Shown: in pieces, positions 26,663-34,269 of the stretch | Position numbering within the stretch: position 1 is the stretch's first letter | Layout of the letters: every line of letters starts with the position of its first letter | Source: Butyrivibrio sp. | Lineage (GTDB): Bacteria > Bacillota > Clostridia > Lachnospirales > Lachnospiraceae | Length of the DNA stretch: 40,238 nucleotides | Assembly: GCA_017620235.1 (NCBI GenBank) | Contig: JAFZQT010000099.1 | Coordinates: 1 to 40,238, forward strand | Direction: 5' to 3' | Made by a program: the position numbers and the translations under genes | Notes under the pieces: model-generated | Seen by the model: the letters and a program-made list of their open reading frames with translations, nothing else | Told to the model about the DNA's origin: nothing | Database searches by the model: none

Positions 26663-27232
26663 ATGCGAAGATTAAGAATTACATTTAATTCCCCTGTCGT
26701 TTTGGGATTTATATTTTTGTGTTTCGGAGCATTGGAACTTGGGGCAATAACAGGAGGTGTAACTGATCAGCTTCTTTTCATGACCTATCGTTCACCCCTT
26801 ACAGATCCGCTTACATATATCAGATTTTTTACACATGTATTCGGTCACAGCGGTTGGGAACATTACATCAACAATGCTTCCTACCTGCTTTTGCTTGGTC
26901 CGTTGCTCGAAGAGAAATATGGCTCTAAGCCTATTATTCAAATAATTGTTATCACTGCACTCTTTACCGGAGTTGTAAACTACATACTCTTCTATAACGT
27001 AGCTTTGTGCGGTGCCAGCGGAGTAGTATTTGCTTTTATCCTTCTTACGTCATTTACAAATTTCAGACAGGGCGACATCCCTCTGACATTTATACTCGTA
27101 ACGGTGCTATTCCTTGGCCAGCAGATCCATGACGGTATACTAATTCAGGATGATATCTCGAACTTATCGCATATCATCGGTGGTATTATCGGCGCCATCG
27201 TTGGATATAATCTCAACAGAGATTACTACTAA
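26663..27232 (+). CDS. Rhomboid-family intramembrane serine protease
   Basis: 189 aa, about six membrane segments. The catalytic dyad is visible: Ser 119 in LCGASGVVFAF (GxSG) and His 170 in LSHIIGGIIGA. GWEHYINNASYLLLLG matches the H..xNxxxL motif of loop/TM2, and the first loop HVFGHSGW resembles HxxxH. It would cleave membrane-spanning substrates within the bilayer. It is transcribed alone, with GTGAGG before the start. Complete and of normal short-rhomboid length. Confidence 0.88.
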   Translation: MRRLRITFNSPVVLGFIFLCFGALELGAITGGVTDQLLFMTYRSPLTDPLTYIRFFTHVFGHSGWEHYINNASYLLLLGPLLEEKYGSKPIIQIIVITALFTGVVNYILFYNVALCGASGVVFAFILLTSFTNFRQGDIPLTFILVTVLFLGQQIHDGILIQDDISNLSHIIGGIIGAIVGYNLNRDYY

Positions 27233-27378
27233 ATTGCTGATCAATTTCATTTTCGAAACAATATTTCACTCGCATCAGCAATTTGTCCAAAAAAATATTA
27301 CTAATCGCGTTATAGTATTAGTCCTTTTGTGGAAAAATTGAAAGTTTTATTAAAACAATTTCTTTATGAATGAGCGTG

Positions 27379-27387
27379 TGATATAAA
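27379..27387 (+). promoter_or_regulatory. Extended -10 promoter of the FliM-like microprotein
   Basis: TGATATAAA, an extended -10 (TGn plus TATAAA), about 48 bases before the ATG at 27435. No good -35 is visible. Confidence 0.4.
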
Positions 27388-27434
27388 TATATCGGTTAGT
27401 TTTTTTGGTTAAGAATAAGAAAAGAGGGATCAGA

Positions 27435-27530
27435 ATGGCAGAAGTAAGTAATGACTCTACTATGTTATCACAAGAAGAAATAGATAAGCTTATTAAAAAA
27501 TTGGAAGAAGAAAAAGAAAATAATGCATAA
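27435..27530 (+). CDS. 31-aa microprotein resembling the FliM/FliN N-terminal peptide
   Basis: ATG at 27435 with AGAGGG at good spacing, TAA at 27528. The product starts MAEVSNDSTMLSQEEIDKLI (residues 1-20) and ends in a Lys/Glu helix. LSQEEIDKLI is close to the LSQEEIDALL segment at the N-terminus of flagellar switch proteins FliM and FliN/FliY, which in the known proteins binds CheY-P. Here it stands alone with its own terminator (27535-27560) and plausible promoter, so it is not a truncated fliM remnant by position. It could bind a CheY-like partner or be a coincidental amphipathic helix. Confidence 0.62.
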   Translation: MAEVSNDSTMLSQEEIDKLIKKLEEEKENNA

Positions 27531-27534
27531 TAAT

Positions 27535-27560
27535 AAGGTTCGTCTTATCAGGCGAACCTT
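27535..27560. terminator. Terminator after the microprotein and ANTAR genes
   Basis: AAGGTTCG/CGAACCTT with a 10-base loop and AT-rich extensions (TAATAA/TTATTA) on both sides, between convergent genes; works in both directions. Confidence 0.8.
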
Positions 27561-27573
27561 TTATTATGCATTC

Positions 27574-28128
27574 TCAAATTGCCGAAAGCGAGATGACCAT
27601 CTCAGCGGTTTCTCTTAAATTGGTTCCTGAGTCCATAGCGCACTTCTGAAGGTACTTGTGCGCCTCAGGCTCTGTCATATGGTGCCTGTCCATCAGGATC
27701 TCTTTTGCCTGATTAATTATCTTTTTGTCCTCATCAGACCTGCCCTCACGCTTCGCCTTCTCTTTCGCCTTTTTCCTGCTTCTTGTAACACCCTCGAGCA
27801 TAAGTTCAAGTGTGGAAAAAAGATCCGACTTCTTAAGCGGAGTAGGCAGATAAACAATCTTATCCCCGCAATTATCCATAGGTGCTTTATCAGGCGATGC
27901 TATCATCAGCATCTGGAAAAATTTGGGCAGATCTTCAGCAAGCTCAGAATAGAGCATGTCACTTAAGCGGTAGCCGCAAATAACGACTCCGCTTCCAAAA
28001 TCTTCCATAGCAGAAAGAGCCTGTGCTCCAGAAGTACAGGTAATCATTCCGTCATATCCGCCACGGCTTAATATGCTTTTAAAATTTTGCGCATCTTCCG
28101 ATTTCGCAAACGCAATTATTATATTCAC
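27574..28128 (-). CDS. ANTAR-domain antiterminator with degenerate receiver
   Basis: 184 aa. The C-terminal half has the ANTAR pattern KKIINQAKEILMDRHHMTEPEAHKYLQ followed by NLRETAEMVISL, an RNA-binding antitermination domain. The N-terminal half resembles a receiver (MNIIIAFAKSEDAQNFKSIL...), but the phospho-acceptor position reads VVICGYRLSDM with no Asp at the strand end, so it is probably not phosphorylated. It lies 42 bases downstream of glnA and is co-transcribed with it. The glnA leader contains a hairpin with an A1/G4 hexaloop next to a terminator, the usual ANTAR target. Likely role: antitermination control of glnA. Confidence 0.85.
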   Translation of the reverse strand: MNIIIAFAKSEDAQNFKSILSRGGYDGMITCTSGAQALSAMEDFGSGVVICGYRLSDMLYSELAEDLPKFFQMLMIASPDKAPMDNCGDKIVYLPTPLKKSDLFSTLELMLEGVTRSRKKAKEKAKREGRSDEDKKIINQAKEILMDRHHMTEPEAHKYLQKCAMDSGTNLRETAEMVISLSAI

Positions 28129-28170
28129 AAATAAGCCTCAAGTTTCCATAGAATTAGATAATAACAGGTG

Positions 28171-29505
28171 TTAAAAGATATTAAGGTATCTTCCGATTTC
28201 CCACTGAGTAACGCAAGTACGGAAATCTTTCCACTCCTTGCGCTTTGCATCAAGTATCTTATTGAATATGGAACTTCCAAGAACTTCTTTTACAAATTCA
28301 TCATCCTGATATGCATCAATAGCTTCACCAAGTGTCATGGGAAGTGTCTCAAGTCCACTGTTTCTGAGATCATCGTAGGTTGCGTTCTTGAGGTTATCGC
28401 CAAGTTCCTTGGGAGGAGTCATTTTCTTTTCAATTCCATCCATACCTGCGGCAAGAATAAGTGCGATCGCAAGGTAAGGATTGCATGTAGAGTCAGGGTT
28501 TCTAAGTTCAATTTTGGTATCCTGGCCACGCTTTGAAGGTATCCTTATAAGGGCGCTTCTGTTTGCACCCGAAGAAGACCATGAAATATTAACCGGAGCA
28601 TCATATCCCGGAACAAGTCTCTTATATGAATTAACTATAGGATTTGTCACAAGTGTCATTGCCTTAACATGACTTAATACGCCGGCGATAAAGTACTTAG
28701 CTGTATCAGAAAGCTCTCCTTTATCATCGACAAAGATGTTTTGGTTATTCTTATCATGCGCAATGATATTGATGTGCATACCTGATCCACTTATTCCCTC
28801 TGTGGGCTTGGGCATAAAGGTCGCATAGAGACCATGCTTTTTGGCAATAGTCTTAACTGCCATCCTGAATGTCATGATCATATCCGCTGTGCGCTCAGCA
28901 TCTTCTTCTCTAAAATCAATCTCATGCTGGGCAGGTGCGATCTCGTGATGTGAAGATGAAATATCAAAACCAAGCTCCTCAAGGTTAAGGATGATATCTC
29001 TTCTTACATTTTCGCCCTGATCTGCAGGCGCAACATCAAAATATCCACCTTTTTCATGAGTCTTATTTGTCGGTCTTCCCTCATCGTCATAATCAAATAA
29101 AAAGAATTCCGGCTCGGGATTAAGTTTGAAGTTATATCCCATTTTCTCAGCTTTTTTCACCACTTCATGAAGAACATTTCTGGAGTCTCCCATAAAAGGC
29201 TTTCCGTCAACCGTATAGACATTACAGAACATCCTTGCAACTTTGCCTGCCTGCGGTCTCCAAGGATATATTTCGAAGCTGTCCAGATCGGGATACAGGT
29301 ACATATCGCTCTCATCGCTTCTGACAAAGCCTTCAACCGACACACCGTCAAACATGCACTCGTTGTTAAGCGCACATTCAAGCTGGCTTGCAGCTATAGC
29401 GATATTCTTAGGAATTCCGAATATATCGCAGAACTGAAGCCTTATGAAAGCTACGTCCTCTTCCTCAACGATACGGAAAATGTCTTCTTTGGTATATTTG
29501 CTCAT
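28171..29505 (-). CDS. glnA: Glutamine synthetase, type I
   Basis: 444 aa from the ATG at 29505 (GGAGG five bases upstream), the GSI-alpha length. Active-site motifs in order: DGSSVEGF-like DGVSVEGF, NPEPEFFLF, HHEIAPAQHEIDF, the glutamate flap/ammonia region GSGMHIN, NSYKRLVPGYDAP, SSSGANRSALIRIP and KIELRNPDSTCNPYLA. No adenylylation loop Tyr is expected for the alpha type. It makes glutamine from glutamate, ammonia and ATP. It is followed by the ANTAR gene and preceded by an attenuator-type leader. Its position is not tied to the nitrogenase-like operon, which is 16 kb away. Confidence 0.96.
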   Translation of the reverse strand: MSKYTKEDIFRIVEEEDVAFIRLQFCDIFGIPKNIAIAASQLECALNNECMFDGVSVEGFVRSDESDMYLYPDLDSFEIYPWRPQAGKVARMFCNVYTVDGKPFMGDSRNVLHEVVKKAEKMGYNFKLNPEPEFFLFDYDDEGRPTNKTHEKGGYFDVAPADQGENVRRDIILNLEELGFDISSSHHEIAPAQHEIDFREEDAERTADMIMTFRMAVKTIAKKHGLYATFMPKPTEGISGSGMHINIIAHDKNNQNIFVDDKGELSDTAKYFIAGVLSHVKAMTLVTNPIVNSYKRLVPGYDAPVNISWSSSGANRSALIRIPSKRGQDTKIELRNPDSTCNPYLAIALILAAGMDGIEKKMTPPKELGDNLKNATYDDLRNSGLETLPMTLGEAIDAYQDDEFVKEVLGSSIFNKILDAKRKEWKDFRTCVTQWEIGRYLNIF

Positions 29506-29550
29506 ACTGACCTCCATTGATATATGAATAAATACGTTTAGTTACAAATT

Positions 29551-29580
29551 AAAAAAGAGCGTCCAAAACAGCGAGCACTC
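29551..29580 (-). terminator. Terminator in the glnA leader
   Basis: Minus strand GAGTG...CGCTC followed by TTTTTT, ending about 45 bases before the glnA start. Its 5' arm overlaps the second leader hairpin (29573-29586), so the two are mutually exclusive. Confidence 0.6.
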
Positions 29581-29606
29581 CTGCTCGTGTTAAAGGCGCC
29601 CTTGCC
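29573..29606 (-). promoter_or_regulatory. Two-hairpin ANTAR-type antiterminator in the glnA leader
   Basis: Minus strand, 5' hairpin GGC-AAGGGC-GCC (29595-29606) has a hexaloop with A at 1 and G at 4, the ANTAR loop signature. The second, GAGC-AGGAGT-GCTC (29573-29586), has A1 but A at 4. Together they sit just before the terminator, the standard ANTAR layout. With the sequence below it explains much of the 420-base gap 29506-29925. Confidence 0.55.
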
Positions 29607-29709
29607 GTTCACTCCCTATATATTAATATTCTTTTATTCTATGTGTCAATCGGTTATTTTTGCTCTACCGATACGCAACGTACACTTAAACAAATAATTT
29701 GAAACTCAC

Positions 29710-29737
29710 TAATAAATCTCACCCGCGCCGCCGATAT
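29710..29737 (+). promoter_or_regulatory. Sigma-28/SigD-like promoter of the Ca-binding-repeat gene
   Basis: GCCGATAT at 29730-29737 is a perfect SigD-type -10. TAAT (29710-29713) lies 16 bases upstream; TAAA (29713-29716) is 13 bases upstream, outside the usual range. This suggests co-regulation with motility genes, at moderate confidence. Confidence 0.4.
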
Positions 29738-29820
29738 ATATATTGAAATATCCTACCTCTTTTATTTAAGAGATAGGCATATTGAGCTATGGAAAGCATG
29801 GATCTTCAAGGAGGATTGTA

Positions 29821-29850
29821 AATCTTCAGCATTGAAGGTTCACTTTTTTT
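29821..29850 (+). terminator. Terminator-like hairpin in the leader of the Ca-binding-repeat gene
   Basis: AATCTTCA-GCAT-TGAAGGTT followed by CAC and seven T, 75 bases before the start codon. Upstream are CTCTT/AAGAG and GATCTTCAAGG segments that could offer alternative pairing, so this may be an attenuator or riboswitch platform. I do not recognise the class. Confidence 0.5.
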
Positions 29851-29925
29851 GCGCAAAAATCATGTACCGGCGGATTATTGTGTAATTACTCTGAGCCTTC
29901 AAGCTAACAAACGGAGGAAAGAACC

Positions 29926-30996
29926 ATGAAAATTGCACAAAGTAACGTAAACCTGATGGCAAGTTCGTCGTACAGCGAAGGAACATCCGTAGCCGTTTCA
30001 TCCGGCACGGTAGTTCGCGGAAACTTCAGCGACAATCTTGAATCACAGAAGCAAAAAGCTACGTCGCAAAAGAGGTCCGACACCTCAGGCAACTCCACTA
30101 CATCCACAGGTGAGTTTGCTCTGGGAAGCGAAACCTACAACTCGCTCAAGCCCTCAATGACCGGTCAGATCGGTCACGTAGAAAAATCTCTGCATGAACA
30201 GATAATGGACATCAGAGCTTCTCTACTTGCACAACTTCTTGATTTCATGAAGTTGATCGGAGGTGAACACGTGACAGACAGCTACAAAAGCTCGCTCAAC
30301 AGCATGTCTGAAATGATCGGCTCAGGCAGTCTTATGTCTGTAACGACAGTCACCACATCTCATTTTGAGGAAGAAGCTGTATCATTTAGTGGTACCGGAA
30401 CAGCGCTTACCGAAGACGGAAGAAGCATTGATTTTGGCGTAAGCTTTGCCCTGTCTACAAGGCTTGTTCAGGAGTCCGGAATGAGCTTTACCCATCCTAT
30501 AAATTTCCTTGATCCGCTTGTGATAAATGTCGGTAGTGACGTCACATCCATAAGTGATCAGACCTTCTTTTTTGATCTCGACTGCGACGGAAAAGAAGAC
30601 GAAATTTCCAACCTTGCAAAGGGATCAGGCTTTCTCGCGTATGACAAGAATTCAGACGGCATTATAAATGACGGTTCTGAGCTGTTCGGCGCAAAGAGCG
30701 GAAACGGTTTCAAAGACCTGTCTGCATATGATATTGACGGCAACGGATGGATTGATGAAAACGATGAGATCTACAACAATCTCAAAGTATGGATAAGAAA
30801 CGAAGATGGAACCGACACTCTCCTCTCTCTAAAAGAAGCTGATGTCGGCGCAATATATCTTGGAAGTGCGATTACAGACCATACCATGAGAGACAGCTCT
30901 TTTACCCCCGCTGCAAAGCTTCGTTCAAGCGGAGTTTTCCTAAAAGAAAGCGGAGGTGTGGGATTGGTACAGCAGCTCGACTTAGCAGCAAATTGA
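29926..30996 (+). CDS. Protein with Ca-binding DxDxDG-type repeats, function unknown
   Basis: 356 aa, GGAGG before the ATG at 29926, no signal peptide or membrane segment. Residues 1-90 are Ser/Thr-rich and low in structure. Around residues 205-285 is a dockerin/EF-hand-like Ca-binding region: FFFDLDCDGKEDE, LAYDKNSDGIINDGSELFGA and YDIDGNGWIDENDEIY, followed by LKVWIRNEDGTDTLLSLKEADVGAIYLG. Such a block also occurs in bacterial RTX-type and other large Ca-binding proteins, but here the protein is short and lacks RTX nonapeptides. A SigD-like -10 and a structured leader precede it, hinting at a motility or surface role. Confidence 0.72.
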   Translation: MKIAQSNVNLMASSSYSEGTSVAVSSGTVVRGNFSDNLESQKQKATSQKRSDTSGNSTTSTGEFALGSETYNSLKPSMTGQIGHVEKSLHEQIMDIRASLLAQLLDFMKLIGGEHVTDSYKSSLNSMSEMIGSGSLMSVTTVTTSHFEEEAVSFSGTGTALTEDGRSIDFGVSFALSTRLVQESGMSFTHPINFLDPLVINVGSDVTSISDQTFFFDLDCDGKEDEISNLAKGSGFLAYDKNSDGIINDGSELFGAKSGNGFKDLSAYDIDGNGWIDENDEIYNNLKVWIRNEDGTDTLLSLKEADVGAIYLGSAITDHTMRDSSFTPAAKLRSSGVFLKESGGVGLVQQLDLAAN

Positions 30997-31002
30997 TTAT
31001 CC

Positions 31003-31036
31003 TTAAGGGGAACGCATATAAAAGCGTTTCCCTTAA
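31003..31036. terminator. Terminator after the Ca-binding-repeat gene
   Basis: TTAAGGGGAACGC/GCGTTTCCCTTAA with an 8-base loop; the long stem ends in an AT-rich stretch. Confidence 0.8.
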
Positions 31037-31090
31037 TTTATTAGTTCTGCTATAATCTTAGCTATTATAATTTCGACACAGGGAGGGCTT

Positions 31091-31672
31091 ATGAAAATTC
31101 TTTTATTTTGTTGTAAAGGCTTTGAAATGATGGAGTTTAGTCCGTTCTATGACGTTGCCGGTTGGGCAAAGAGTGAATACGGATATGATGTTGAACTCGA
31201 CACCTGTGGCTTCACTTCTCATGTTTCAAGTGCTTTCTGGGGCACAGAGATCAAAGTCGACAAACTTATATCCGAAGTCAACGTTAATGACTATGATGCA
31301 CTGGCTATTCCGGGTGGCGATCACAATTTTGGATTCTTTGAAGAAGCGTATGATAAAAGATTTCTTGAGCTGATAAAGAATTTTGATGATAGAAAAAAAG
31401 TAATAGCAAGCGTATGCGTAGCAGCACTCCCCATAGGAAAAAGCGGTGTTCTCGCCGGCAGAAATGCCACTACATACCATTTACTTGACGGATACAGGCA
31501 AAAAGAACTTAAAGATTTTGGCATAAACGTGATCAATGAGCCCGTCGTAACCGACGATAACATAATCACATCTTATTGCCCGCAAACTGCTCCGACAGTG
31601 GCTTTTGAACTCCTTAGAAGACTTATCGGAGACGAAAAAGTCAATGTGATCAAAAACGGCATGGGCTATTAG
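31091..31672 (+). CDS. DJ-1/PfpI family protein
   Basis: 193 aa, the family length, with GGGAGGG ahead of the start. The nucleophile elbow is Cys 109 in VIASVCVAALPIG and an acidic partner lies in the first loop (GFEMMEF). IPGGDHNFGFF and TYHLLDG are conserved in this family. DJ-1/ThiJ/PfpI members include chaperones, glyoxalases and peptidases; the exact activity cannot be read from the sequence. Its last four bases overlap the convergent thymidine kinase stop. Confidence 0.85.
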   Translation: MKILLFCCKGFEMMEFSPFYDVAGWAKSEYGYDVELDTCGFTSHVSSAFWGTEIKVDKLISEVNVNDYDALAIPGGDHNFGFFEEAYDKRFLELIKNFDDRKKVIASVCVAALPIGKSGVLAGRNATTYHLLDGYRQKELKDFGINVINEPVVTDDNIITSYCPQTAPTVAFELLRRLIGDEKVNVIKNGMGY

Positions 31673-32295
31673 GAATTATCTTTGTCGTCCATAAGCTCAC
31701 GTTCGCGCTTTCCGTACACTTCACCGCTGAGGAAATGACGTCTGCACAGCGATACATAGGACTCATTTCCTCCAACCATAACCTGCTCGCCCGTGCGAAC
31801 AATCTTTCCGTTGCTTACTCTTGCATTGAAGTGTGCACGGCGACCACACCAGCATACAGTAGGCACTTCTTCAATGTAGTTGGCTATTTCCATGAGTCTT
31901 TTTGATCCGGGGAAAAGATGGCTCGTAAAATCGGTACGAAGTCCGTAGCAGATGACCGGAAGATCGTATTTATCAACAACTTCTGCTAAGATATCCACCT
32001 GCTCTTCTGTAAGAAACTGCGCCTCATCTACGATCACGCAGTCAAGCTCTTTCCAGCCTTCCGATTTTCCTGTGAACCACTCATTTTTTACTTCATCAAT
32101 AAAATCTTCTACAAATGTAGCTTCTGCGCTAAGTCCCATTCTTGACTTGACGATTTTTTCCCCGTCTCTGTCATCGGTCCTGGGCTTTAACAAAATACAC
32201 TTTTGTCCCTTTTCGATGTAATTGTATTGCACCATAAGCGCATTGGCTGTCTTAGAACTCCCCATAGCTCCGTATCTGAAATATAACTTTCCCAT
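31669..32295 (-). CDS. tdk: Thymidine kinase (type II)
   Basis: 208 aa. The P-loop is YGAMGSSKTANA, close to GSMFSGKT of type II enzymes, followed by LLKPRTDDRDG and VIVDEAQFL (Walker B/DEAQ). The lasso and zinc region has CWCGRRAHFNAR and SLCRRHFL, providing Cys ligands. It phosphorylates thymidine for salvage, cytoplasmic tetramer. The four-base overlap with the convergent PfpI-type gene leaves no separate terminator. Confidence 0.93.
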   Translation of the reverse strand: MGKLYFRYGAMGSSKTANALMVQYNYIEKGQKCILLKPRTDDRDGEKIVKSRMGLSAEATFVEDFIDEVKNEWFTGKSEGWKELDCVIVDEAQFLTEEQVDILAEVVDKYDLPVICYGLRTDFTSHLFPGSKRLMEIANYIEEVPTVCWCGRRAHFNARVSNGKIVRTGEQVMVGGNESYVSLCRRHFLSGEVYGKRERELMDDKDNS

Positions 32296-32330
32296 ACCTT
32301 CTCCCAGTGCTTTTTTATTATTTCTTTAAG

Positions 32331-33125
32331 CTATGCCTTTGCCTTATTTTCATCCGAATTGATAAGAACCAGCTTGTTGTAAGGAATCTCGATTCCCTCT
32401 TCCGCAAATCTCTTCATTATCTCAACAAGACAGTCTGAACAAGCCTTCGGGTTATCTTTGAAATCTTCTGTCTCAACGAGTGCTCTCAAAGTAACTCCGC
32501 TGTCGTCGCAGCTCTTACACAAAACCGTCGGTCTCTCGCCATGATGCGTAGGATGTGCCACGATAACATCAGCCATAATATCCATAGCCTTCTGCATATC
32601 CGTGCCATAAGCAACTGAGACAACGATAGGAAAAGAAAAAGAATCTTCCTGTGTGTAGTTGATTATAGTAGCCGAACCCACGGTTGAATTGGGAACGTAT
32701 ATGATCTCATTCTGATAAGTCTTAATAACAGTGTGCCTAAGTGTAATATTCTCAACATATCCGGGATCGATGGAATCAATCTTGATCCTGTCGCCAATAT
32801 CAAACGGTCTGGAACTCGACGCCGTAATTGCAATACCGGCAAATACATTGGCAAGCGTTGACTGAGCAGCAAGACCCAATATAGCTACAGCCAGCGCTGA
32901 AGAACCGGCAAAATTCTTCCAAGCCGCGGTAAAATCAACCACATGCCCAAAAACTGTGAAAGCTGCCACTATCCAAACAAGTGCAATAATAATACCTCGC
33001 AAAAAGACTAAGTGTATTTTCCCACGTAATCTCTCTTTACTAATGTACTTAATAATTAAAAGATTTACTATATACGCAAGTAAAAGCGGCAATATATACC
33101 CTCGGAAAAATTTAAGCATCTCCAT
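32331..33125 (-). CDS. MscS-family mechanosensitive channel
   Basis: 264 aa from the ATG at 33125 (GAGGAG seven bases upstream); a TTG at 33140 is the alternative. Two or three N-terminal membrane helices, then the pore/TM3 pattern WKNFAGSSALAVAILGLAAQSTLANVFAGI, FDIGDRIKI and VENITLRHTVIKTYQNEIIYVPNS, all diagnostic for MscS. A C-terminal cytoplasmic domain follows. It would release solutes on hypo-osmotic shock. The start overlaps the end of the HicB-like gene by 14 bases. Confidence 0.92.
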   Translation of the reverse strand: MEMLKFFRGYILPLLLAYIVNLLIIKYISKERLRGKIHLVFLRGIIIALVWIVAAFTVFGHVVDFTAAWKNFAGSSALAVAILGLAAQSTLANVFAGIAITASSSRPFDIGDRIKIDSIDPGYVENITLRHTVIKTYQNEIIYVPNSTVGSATIINYTQEDSFSFPIVVSVAYGTDMQKAMDIMADVIVAHPTHHGERPTVLCKSCDDSGVTLRALVETEDFKDNPKACSDCLVEIMKRFAEEGIEIPYNKLVLINSDENKAKA

Positions 33126-33312
33126 CGTCCATCTCCTCAAACGCGATCATAGAATCGATAATGTCTTCAAAGTCTTCCCTAAGTTCCTCAATCGTATCGC
33201 CTTCATATGTATATATCTTTCCGTCGATCACAACTTCACCTGTGTAGTAATCACAGTTCTTATCGTAATTAACGGTACCTGTGTAACCTTCATATTCAAA
33301 TTCTTTTTCCAC
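33112..33312 (-). CDS. HicB-like small protein, no HicA partner
   Basis: 66 aa from a GTG start. The sequence FEYEGYTGTVNYDKNCDYYTGEVV and YTYEGDTIEELREDFEDIIDSM is the HicB-like partial RNase H fold (antitoxin core), with a short acidic tail EEMDDGDA. Full HicB proteins usually add a C-terminal DNA-binding domain, absent here, and no hicA toxin is adjacent. It overlaps mscS by 14 bases, implying translational coupling. Possibly a stand-alone regulator. Confidence 0.72.
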   Translation of the reverse strand: MEKEFEYEGYTGTVNYDKNCDYYTGEVVIDGKIYTYEGDTIEELREDFEDIIDSMIAFEEMDDGDA

Positions 33313-33459
33313 TGTATGATTATCTCTTTCTTCTGTTATCTAATAAATTGCAGTACATTTATGTAAACTACTACTAAGCATTGTAAATCATTCATAAATG
33401 AATTAAAAGGATATACAGGCAAAAATCGTGATTCCGAATATAAAGAAAAGACACAAAAA

Positions 33460-33498
33460 GGGATACCACTATGCCAAATTGCAATCAAGTGGTATCCC
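33460..33498 (-). terminator. Terminator downstream of hsp20
   Basis: Minus strand GGGGATACCACT...AGTGGTATCCC followed by TTTTTG. It lies 77 bases after the hsp20 stop. Confidence 0.8.
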
Positions 33499-33574
33499 CT
33501 TAAGTTTTCTATGTTCTAAGGAATTTCATTAAATCCGTGCTTCCTTAAGAATCTTCTTACTTCAGCTTAATCTA

Positions 33575-34039
33575 TCAATCCTTAACCTCAATCTTTACGG
33601 CTTCTTCTTTCTCGGGTATCGCCTCTTTCTTAGGGATACTTACTGTAAGAACGCCGTTCTTGTACTGAGCTATGATATCCTCAGCCTTAAGTCCCGGTGT
33701 ACGGAAAGATCTCTGGTAAGATGAGCTTCTTCTCTCGCGGCGGATAAACTTGCCGTGCTCATCCTTCTCATCTTTGTTCTCGTTGTGCGAAGCGCTGATA
33801 GTAAGTACATCATTCTTGAGATCGATATTTATGTCTTCCTTGTTGAATCCGGGAAGCTCAGCCTCAAGCTGATAACTGTTGTCTTTTTCGATGACGTCGG
33901 TCTTCATAAGACCCGATGCCGGCTCGAAGTTTTTCTCGATCAGTCCAGTATCGTACAGGTCACTGAATAATCTGCCACCAAAAAAGTCATCCATCTCGTC
34001 AAACAAATTATTGTTACTCCATAACATAGGCATCAACAT
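33575..34039 (-). CDS. Hsp20/small heat shock protein
   Basis: 154 aa with the alpha-crystallin domain: FEPASGLMKTDVIEKDNSYQLEAELPGFNKEDINIDLKNDVLTISA (residues about 38-82), then FRTPGLKAEDIIAQYKNGVLTVSIPK with the closing I/V-x-I motif after. An ATP-independent holdase forming oligomers. The upstream region holds a CIRCE-type inverted repeat, so HrcA repression and heat induction are expected. The N-terminal MLMPMLWSNNNLFDEMDDFF is typical of clostridial Hsp18. Confidence 0.93.
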   Translation of the reverse strand: MLMPMLWSNNNLFDEMDDFFGGRLFSDLYDTGLIEKNFEPASGLMKTDVIEKDNSYQLEAELPGFNKEDINIDLKNDVLTISASHNENKDEKDEHGKFIRRERRSSSYQRSFRTPGLKAEDIIAQYKNGVLTVSIPKKEAIPEKEEAVKIEVKD

Positions 34040-34104
34040 AAGTCATCACTCCTTTTTATATAAATTTTTTGTTGTAGTAGTTTGCGCAACCTTTTGATGA
34101 TGTA

Positions 34105-34131
34105 TTAGCACTCTCACCTCTCGGCTGCTAA
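34105..34131. promoter_or_regulatory. CIRCE operator (HrcA site) of hsp20
   Basis: TTAGCACTC-N9-GGCTGCTAA: one half matches TTAGCACTC exactly, the other GAGTGCTAA at 7 of 9 positions, with the canonical 9-base spacer. It lies 66 bases upstream of the hsp20 start. Confidence 0.8.
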
Positions 34132-34204
34132 TTTTCTTTTCAAGTATGTTATAGAACAAATAGAACAAGAAATCAATACCTAATTTATAAAAAAAGTATA
34201 AAAA

Positions 34205-34246
34205 GAACTTCCACATAAATTCTTCTTAGAATCTATGCGGAAGTTC
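34205..34246 (-). terminator. Terminator of rubrerythrin
   Basis: GAACTTCC...GGAAGTTC arms with extended pairing; the minus strand continues TTTTTATACTTTTT, 24 bases after the rubrerythrin stop. Confidence 0.85.
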
Positions 34247-34269
34247 TCGCTTGTTATCATATTATTTTA

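Noticed and set aside
29738-29925. c-di-GMP (GEMM) riboswitch before the Ca-binding-repeat gene
   Set aside because: The conserved GEMM core segments are not visible; only a hairpin with a T-run can be supported.
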